Assembly: GCF_006716445.1 (NCBI RefSeq)
Contig: NZ_VFPA01000002.1
Span: 186,001-250,000 of the forward strand
Direction: 5' to 3'
Source of the DNA: Pseudonocardia kunmingensis
Lineage (GTDB): Bacteria; Actinomycetota; Actinomycetes; Mycobacteriales; Pseudonocardiaceae
DNA: 64,000 bases
The position numbers and the translations under genes are program-made. Of the stretch, positions 61,564-64,000 are shown in pieces. The notes beneath the pieces were generated by a model. The model did not search any database. It had not been told where the DNA came from and worked only from the letters and a program-made list of their open reading frames with translations. The number at the start of each line of letters is the position of its first letter. Positions within the stretch are counted from its first letter, which is position 1.

Positions 61564-62291
61564 TTACCCGGCGGTGTCCCCGGTCGCGGGGCTGCGGCCG
61601 CCCGCGGAGGCCATGCCCAGCCACGTGTGCGGGTTGCGCTCCCAGCACCAGCCGAGCTTCGGGGCGTTCCGGCTGATCCAGATCGCCGGGACGCGGCGGT
61701 CCCCGCAGCGCGAGCCGCCGAGGGAGAAGCACTTGTTCTTCACCAGGACCTGCGGGTACTGGGTGATCATCGCGGTCCCCTCCTCGATGGTCAGGAGCGT
61801 GCGCCCCCGCTGTGCGATCACCTCCATGGCGTCGTCGGGAACGGCGCCGCAGAACTCCTCGCCGCGCTCGACGTCGCGCAGCAGGTACGCGGTCGGGTCG
61901 GGCAGCCGGGTTGCCGGGGTGGCGACGAACCGTTCGAGGGCGCCGGGCTCGAAGGAGTGGTCGACGAAACCGGGCTTGCTCCTCCCGGCGAGCGTGGTGC
62001 GCGGCATCGTCTCCTCGACCGGAGCCATCTCCCGGGTCACCACCAGCAGGAGGGCAGGCGCCCGCCCTCGGGGTCGGGTGCGGCGCTCCCGGCGGCGGCG
62101 GCGCGCAGCGGCGCCAGCCGGGCGGTGAACTGCTCCGGGTCGACGCCGGCCAGCGCCGGATAGCCGAGCGCGATCAGGTTCGCGACCTGCCGGTCGAACT
62201 CGGCGCCCGCGTCGAACGTGGTCGGATCGGTCATGGGTCCCCCGTGGATCGTCGGTGTCCGAGGCGTGGCTGCGTCCGGCGTGGCGGTCAT
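61564..62291 (-). pseudogene. DUF5701-type gene, frameshifted
   Basis: Two overlapping frames together encode one DUF5701-like protein. The N-terminal part (62291-62037) has E-F-D-R-Q-V-A-N-L-I-A-L-G-Y-P-A-L-A-G-V and ends in G-G-R-L-P-S-C-W-W-stop. The C-terminal part begins V-V-T-R-E-M-A-P-V-E-E-T-M-P and runs to P-K-L-G-W-C-W-E-R-N-P-H-T-W-L-G-M-A-S at 61564. Restoring one base near 62058 (in CCCTCCTG) would join them as G-R-L-P-x-L-L-V-V-T-R-E, the family reading. Either a true pseudogene or a sequence error. The start at 62291 overlaps the Vgb-type gene (TGATG) and has AGGAG upstream. The DUF number is from memory of the family. Confidence 0.8.
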
Positions 62292-63187
62292 CATCGGTCT
62301 CCTTCGGTCGTGCACCGGGCGAGCGCGCCGGTCTCCAGGGCGATCCACAGGGCGCCGTCGGGGCCGAGCGTGATGCCGTGCGGTTCCGAGTGCGGCGGGG
62401 GCAGGTCGTGCACCTCGATGGTGGCGTCGGGGTGGATCGCGCCGACCCGGTTGCGGCCCCACTCGGTGAACCAGCAGGTTCCGTCGGCGGCGGCGGTGAT
62501 CGCGTGCGGCCGGGCGGCGCGGTCGGGCAGCGGGAACTCCGCGACCGTCCCGTCGGGGGTGATCCGCCCGATCTGGCCGGCGGCGATCTCGACGAACCAG
62601 ACGGCGTCCCGGTCCGCGCCGATGCCGACGGGCCCGGCGGCCGGGGTCGGCAGCGGGTGGACGGTGATCCCGCCCTCGGTGCCGATCCGCCCGATCGCGT
62701 TCGCCTGGTTCAGGGTGAACCACATCGCGCCGTCGGGCCCGGCCGTGATCGCGGACGGGAACGCGCCGGTGGTCGGCAGCGGGAACTCGGTCACCCGGCC
62801 GTCGACGCCGATCCGGCCGATGCGGTCCGCGGCGGTCTGGGTGAACCACAGGGCCCCGTCCGGGCCGGTGGCGATGCCGTAGGGCCCGGAGTCGGGGGTG
62901 GGCAGCGGGAACTCCGTGAGGACGCCGTCGACGGTGAGCCGGCCGATCCGGTGCGCCTGGTACTCGGTGAACCACAGCGCGCCGTCCGGGCCGGCGACGA
63001 TCACCGTGGGACCGGACGCCGGGTCGAGCGCGTGGCTCGTGTGCTCCTCCCCCGGCACCCACCGCCCGACCCGGCCGCTGCGGACCATGGTGAACCACAG
63101 GGCGCCGTCCGGGCCGGTGGTGAGGGCGTACGGCCCGTCGTCCGGGCCGGCGACGACGTGTTCCTCGATCGCGACGCGCGACGTCAC
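62291..63187 (-). CDS. streptogramin B lyase, Vgb-type propeller
   Basis: Propeller enzyme of 298 residues, the length of Vgb proteins. Seven [13 protein letters not shown] blade repeats run through it. The residues known to matter in Vgb line up by number and context: H228 in R-P-H-A-I, and E268 and H270 in S-E-P-H-G-I, with a further glutamate in W-I-A-L-E at 285. Vgb opens the ester ring of B-type streptogramins by elimination. The GTG start at 63187 overlaps the acetyltransferase stop (GTGA), so the two are coupled. Whether this chromosomal copy gives resistance is untested. Confidence 0.87.
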   Translation of the reverse strand: MTSRVAIEEHVVAGPDDGPYALTTGPDGALWFTMVRSGRVGRWVPGEEHTSHALDPASGPTVIVAGPDGALWFTEYQAHRIGRLTVDGVLTEFPLPTPDSGPYGIATGPDGALWFTQTAADRIGRIGVDGRVTEFPLPTTGAFPSAITAGPDGAMWFTLNQANAIGRIGTEGGITVHPLPTPAAGPVGIGADRDAVWFVEIAAGQIGRITPDGTVAEFPLPDRAARPHAITAAADGTCWFTEWGRNRVGAIHPDATIEVHDLPPPHSEPHGITLGPDGALWIALETGALARCTTEGDR

Positions 63188-63840
63188 GCGGTGCTCCCTT
63201 CGCGGTGGGCGGCGGCGATGCGCTCGATCTCGGCCGGGGTGCCCGCCATGATCGTGCGCACGTGGGTGGTCACGAGCTCGACCGGCCAGTCCCACCACGC
63301 CGCGCGCAGCAGCCGCTCGACGTCGGCGTCGTCGAAGCGCCGCCGGATCGGCCGGGCCGGGTTGCCGCCGACGATCGTGTACGGCGGCACGTCCGCGGTG
63401 ACCACCGCGCCGGCCGCGACGATCGCCCCGTCGCCGATCCGCACGCCGGGCATGACGGTGGCGCGGTAGCCGAACCACACGTCGTTGCCGACGACGGTGT
63501 CGCCCCGGCTTTCCATGCCGGTGACGATGTCGAGGGTCCGCTCGGTCCAGTCGCCGCCGAACATCGTGAACGGGAAGGTGGACACACCCATCGTGGGATG
63601 GTCGGCGCCGGCCATGAGGAACCGGGTTCCGGACGCGATCGCGCAGTACCTGCCGATGACGAGCCGCTCAGGGCCGTAGGCGTACAGCACGTTGCGGTGC
63701 TCGAAGTCGGCCGCGCCGTCGGGATCGTCGTAGTAGGTGTAGGCGCCCACGGAGATCGTCGGGGAGGTGACGAGGGGCGCGAGGAACACGACCCGCTCGT
63801 GGGCCGGCAGCGGGTGGACGGTCGTCGGATCAGGGGGCAC
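63184..63840 (-). CDS. Vat-type xenobiotic acetyltransferase
   Basis: Left-handed beta-helix acetyltransferase of 218 residues. The opening P-x-P-x-x-V-H-P then V-V-F-L-A-P-L, the Y-T-Y-Y-D-D-P segment, A-G-A-D-H-P-T-M-G with H81 as the catalytic histidine (H82 in VatD), [10 protein letters not shown] and G-N-D-V-W-F-G are marks of the Vat/CatB group. The Y-Y-D and F-x-M-F-G-G-x-W segments favour streptogramin A acetyltransferases over chloramphenicol ones. Acetyl-CoA is the donor. The GTG start at 63840 is preceded by AAAGGA. Coupled to the Vgb-type gene. Confidence 0.87.
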   Translation of the reverse strand: MPPDPTTVHPLPAHERVVFLAPLVTSPTISVGAYTYYDDPDGAADFEHRNVLYAYGPERLVIGRYCAIASGTRFLMAGADHPTMGVSTFPFTMFGGDWTERTLDIVTGMESRGDTVVGNDVWFGYRATVMPGVRIGDGAIVAAGAVVTADVPPYTIVGGNPARPIRRRFDDADVERLLRAAWWDWPVELVTTHVRTIMAGTPAEIERIAAAHREGSTA

Positions 63841-63855
63841 GGGCAGGTCCTTTCG

Positions 63856-64000
63856 TCAGGGGACGGGGTCGAGGAAGCCGAAGACGCGGCGCAGGCGCCC
63901 GCGTTCGGTCACCAGGACGGCGAGCCCGACGATCACGGCGGGCCCGCCGTCGGGGGCCATCTCCCAGCGGAGGCGGACCACGTGGTGGTGGCCGTCCGGC
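63856..64000 (-). CDS. NTF2/SnoaL-like protein, 5' end outside window
   Basis: C-terminal 47 residues of a protein whose start lies beyond the right edge. V-V-R-L-R-W-E-M, the G-L-A-V-L-V-T-E-R-G-R-L-R-R-V-F-G-F-L-D ending and the stop at 63856 fit the last strands of the SnoaL/nuclear transport factor 2-like fold. It lies 15 bp before the Vat-type gene in the same direction and may be part of the same transcript. Confidence 0.6.
   Translation of the reverse strand, partial: PDGHHHVVRLRWEMAPDGGPAVIVGLAVLVTERGRLRRVFGFLDPVP

Overview
The window is very GC-rich actinobacterial chromosome. Coding is dense, third codon positions are strongly GC-biased, GTG starts are common, and genes are often joined by ATGA, GTGA or TGATG overlaps. 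Many secreted binding proteins carry Tat-type or lipobox signals. The gene content fits a Pseudonocardiaceae soil actinomycete, possibly Pseudonocardia; this is inference, since no rRNA or other marker gene is present. I see no tRNA, rRNA, CRISPR array, prophage or intact insertion sequence.

Left part (1-13.3 kb): two paralogous modules, each with a sulfatase, a sugar-binding lipoprotein and two CUT1-type permeases, each next to its own LacI-family regulator. Neither has an ATPase, so a shared ATPase elsewhere is implied. Candidate LacI operators lie at 4379-4446 and at a perfect 16-bp palindrome, 6625-6640. Between the modules is a VSR-fold/AbiEi-like gene flanked by two near-identical 66-bp hairpins. 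A crotonase and a lactonase-type propeller follow.

14.4-20.9 kb: a zinc acquisition locus of the Azt type, aztA opposite aztB-propeller-aztC-aztD, with two AztD-like propeller proteins. A small gene and an orphan siderophore-binding lipoprotein with an IdeR/DtxR-like box follow. 20.9-21.5 kb is non-coding and holds two decayed inverted copies of a ~130-bp sequence. 21.5-33.5 kb: a Baeyer-Villiger monooxygenase divergent from an HSL-type esterase; a MocR regulator divergent from mmsA, a class III aminotransferase, an MHS transporter and an amidohydrolase; then housekeeping-type genes.

33.6-40.6 kb: an XRE-cupin regulator with a palindromic operator ahead of an operon coding for an MHS transporter, FAD oxidoreductase, family III CoA-transferase, crotonase and an atypical adenosine-deaminase-like enzyme, with a racemase-like gene converging on it. 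40.7-50.3 kb: a third sulfatase module with a GH33-type sialidase, a FadR-type regulator, a complete Dpp/Opp-type ABC importer and a sulfatase; two matching 15-bp operator candidates link the halves. 50.3-55.5 kb: a CoA-transferase, AidB-like acyl-CoA dehydrogenase, MHS transporter and LysR set.

55.5-64 kb: small enzyme/regulator pairs (VOC protein, TetR with hydrolase, GlxA with DJ-1/PfpI and a monooxygenase-fold protein, a LysR next to a DUF6506-like gene). At the right edge is a coupled gene pair with the hallmarks of a streptogramin A acetyltransferase (Vat) and a streptogramin B lyase (Vgb), followed by a frameshifted DUF5701-type gene. Three copies of a 49-bp GGTACC-centred palindrome are scattered at 14.4, 33.5 and 61.5 kb.
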